From contig JAEZKU010000021.1 in assembly GCA_023436065.1 (NCBI GenBank), positions 1 to 14,519 of the forward strand: DNA of 14,519 nt, given 5' to 3'. The notes under the pieces were generated by a model, which worked only from the letters and a program-made list of their open reading frames with translations, searched no databases and had not been told where the DNA came from. A program made the position numbers and the translations under genes. Below are positions 14,109 to 14,519 of the stretch, piece by piece. Position 1 is the stretch's first letter. The number at the start of each line of letters is the position of its first letter. Origin of the DNA: Bacillota bacterium. GTDB lineage: Bacteria > Bacillota > Clostridia > Lachnospirales > Lachnospiraceae.

Positions 14109-14258
14109 GTGCGCGTAAAAATCACATTGGCATGTACTGATTGCAAGCAACGTAATTACAACATGACCAAGGAAAAAAAGTTACATCCAGACAGAATGGA
14201 AACCAAGAAGTATTGTAAGTTCTGCCGGACCCACACTTTACACAAGGAAACAAAATAA
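14109..14258 (+). CDS. rpmG: 50S ribosomal protein L33 (zinc-ribbon form)
   Basis: A 49-residue protein starting with GTG at 14109: MRVKITLACTDCKQRNY, then TKEKKLHPDRMETKKYCKFC, ending THTLHKETK. The cysteine pairs C9/C12 and C36/C39 mark the zinc-binding (C+) form of L33. The ribosome site GGAGGTG (14096-14102) is six bases upstream and decides the GTG start. L33 sits on the large ribosomal subunit near the E site. It is the first gene before secE and nusG, the standard order in many Firmicutes, and is 23 bp from secE. Confidence 0.96.
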   Translation: MRVKITLACTDCKQRNYNMTKEKKLHPDRMETKKYCKFCRTHTLHKETK

Positions 14259-14281
14259 TTAATCTGAAAGGAATTGAAACC

Positions 14282-14494
14282 ATGGGAGAAATGACAAATG
14301 CTACAACAGAAAATGCTCCAAAGAAAAGCTGGTTCAAGGGCGTGAAGGCCGAATTCAAGAAGATTATCTGGCCGGATAAGGAATCTCTTGGCAAGCTGTC
14401 AGTTGCTGTCATTAGTACTACCGTTATCTTAGGATTAATTATTTACGTACTGGATTATCTTATTGAACTCGGTATTGGAATCTTTTTAGGATAA
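14282..14494 (+). CDS. secE: Protein translocase subunit SecE
   Basis: A 70-residue protein with the SecE hallmark: an amphipathic stretch WFKGVKAEFKKIIWPDKESL (about 17-36), then a single transmembrane helix (about 41-64, VAVISTTVILGLIIYVLDYLI). SecE clamps the SecY channel in the Sec translocon of the cytoplasmic membrane. The length is normal for a single-helix Gram-positive SecE. The ATG at 14282 is nine bases after AAAGGA; an in-frame ATG at 14291 is a possible alternative. nusG follows 10 bp after the stop, the conserved secE-nusG pair. Confidence 0.96.
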   Translation: MGEMTNATTENAPKKSWFKGVKAEFKKIIWPDKESLGKLSVAVISTTVILGLIIYVLDYLIELGIGIFLG

Positions 14495-14504
14495 GGGTGA
14501 GGAT

Positions 14505-14519
14505 ATGTCAGAGGCTAAT
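14505..14519 (+). CDS. nusG: Start of NusG (first five codons only)
   Basis: An ATG at 14505, three bases after GGTGAGG (14496-14502), opens a frame reading MSEAN to the window end. Five residues carry no family signal. The call rests on position directly after rpmG-secE, where nusG is almost always found, and on the ribosome site. The rest of the gene is outside the window. Confidence 0.75.

Noticed and set aside
1..14519. CRISPR array, tRNA/rRNA genes, insertion sequences or prophage parts
   Set aside because: No regular repeat-spacer series, tRNA cloverleaf, transposase motif or terminal inverted repeats could be found on reading both strands.

Overview
The window looks like a moderately AT-rich chromosome segment from an anaerobic, spore-forming member of the Clostridia, most likely Lachnospiraceae. 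The evidence is a clear SpoIIID at the left edge, a six-gene Rnf operon in the clostridial order C-D-G-E-A-B, strong AGGAGG-type ribosome sites with some GTG and TTG starts, and a housekeeping rpmG-secE-nusG cluster at the right edge. Family assignments come from reading motifs and general resemblance; no database search was run.

Left part (1-2000): the 3' part of spoIIID with a strong terminator. Next is a seven-helix membrane protein carrying a LuxR-type helix-turn-helix, then a small membrane-anchored FMN_bind protein with a covalent-flavin motif (SGATTTS).

Centre-left (2000-7560): the rnf operon, encoding the ferredoxin:NAD+ oxidoreductase that couples electron transfer to ion pumping. 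All six genes are tightly packed or overlapping and end at a perfect 13-bp-stem terminator. The leader carries the most striking signal in the window: three TTAACAA blocks exactly 21 bp apart. Two of them complete 18-bp Rex-like operators (12 of 14 defined positions), and the whole array is bracketed by a perfect 10-bp inverted repeat. This suggests NADH/NAD+-responsive control of Rnf.

Centre-right (7560-13960): an accessory block. A LacI-family repressor is followed 32 bp later by a FliD-like (flagellar cap-like) protein with no other flagellar genes nearby. That gene converges on, and overlaps by 17 bp, an AraC-family regulator on the minus strand. A terminator hairpin lies inside the overlapping 3' ends. 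Divergent from the AraC gene is a secreted subtilisin-like protease with a C-terminal Ig-like (BIG2) domain; about 330 bp of intergenic DNA with several dyads separates the two genes.

Right part (13960-14519): a strong sigma-A-type promoter, a leader hairpin, rpmG (L33, zinc-ribbon form), secE and the first five codons of nusG.
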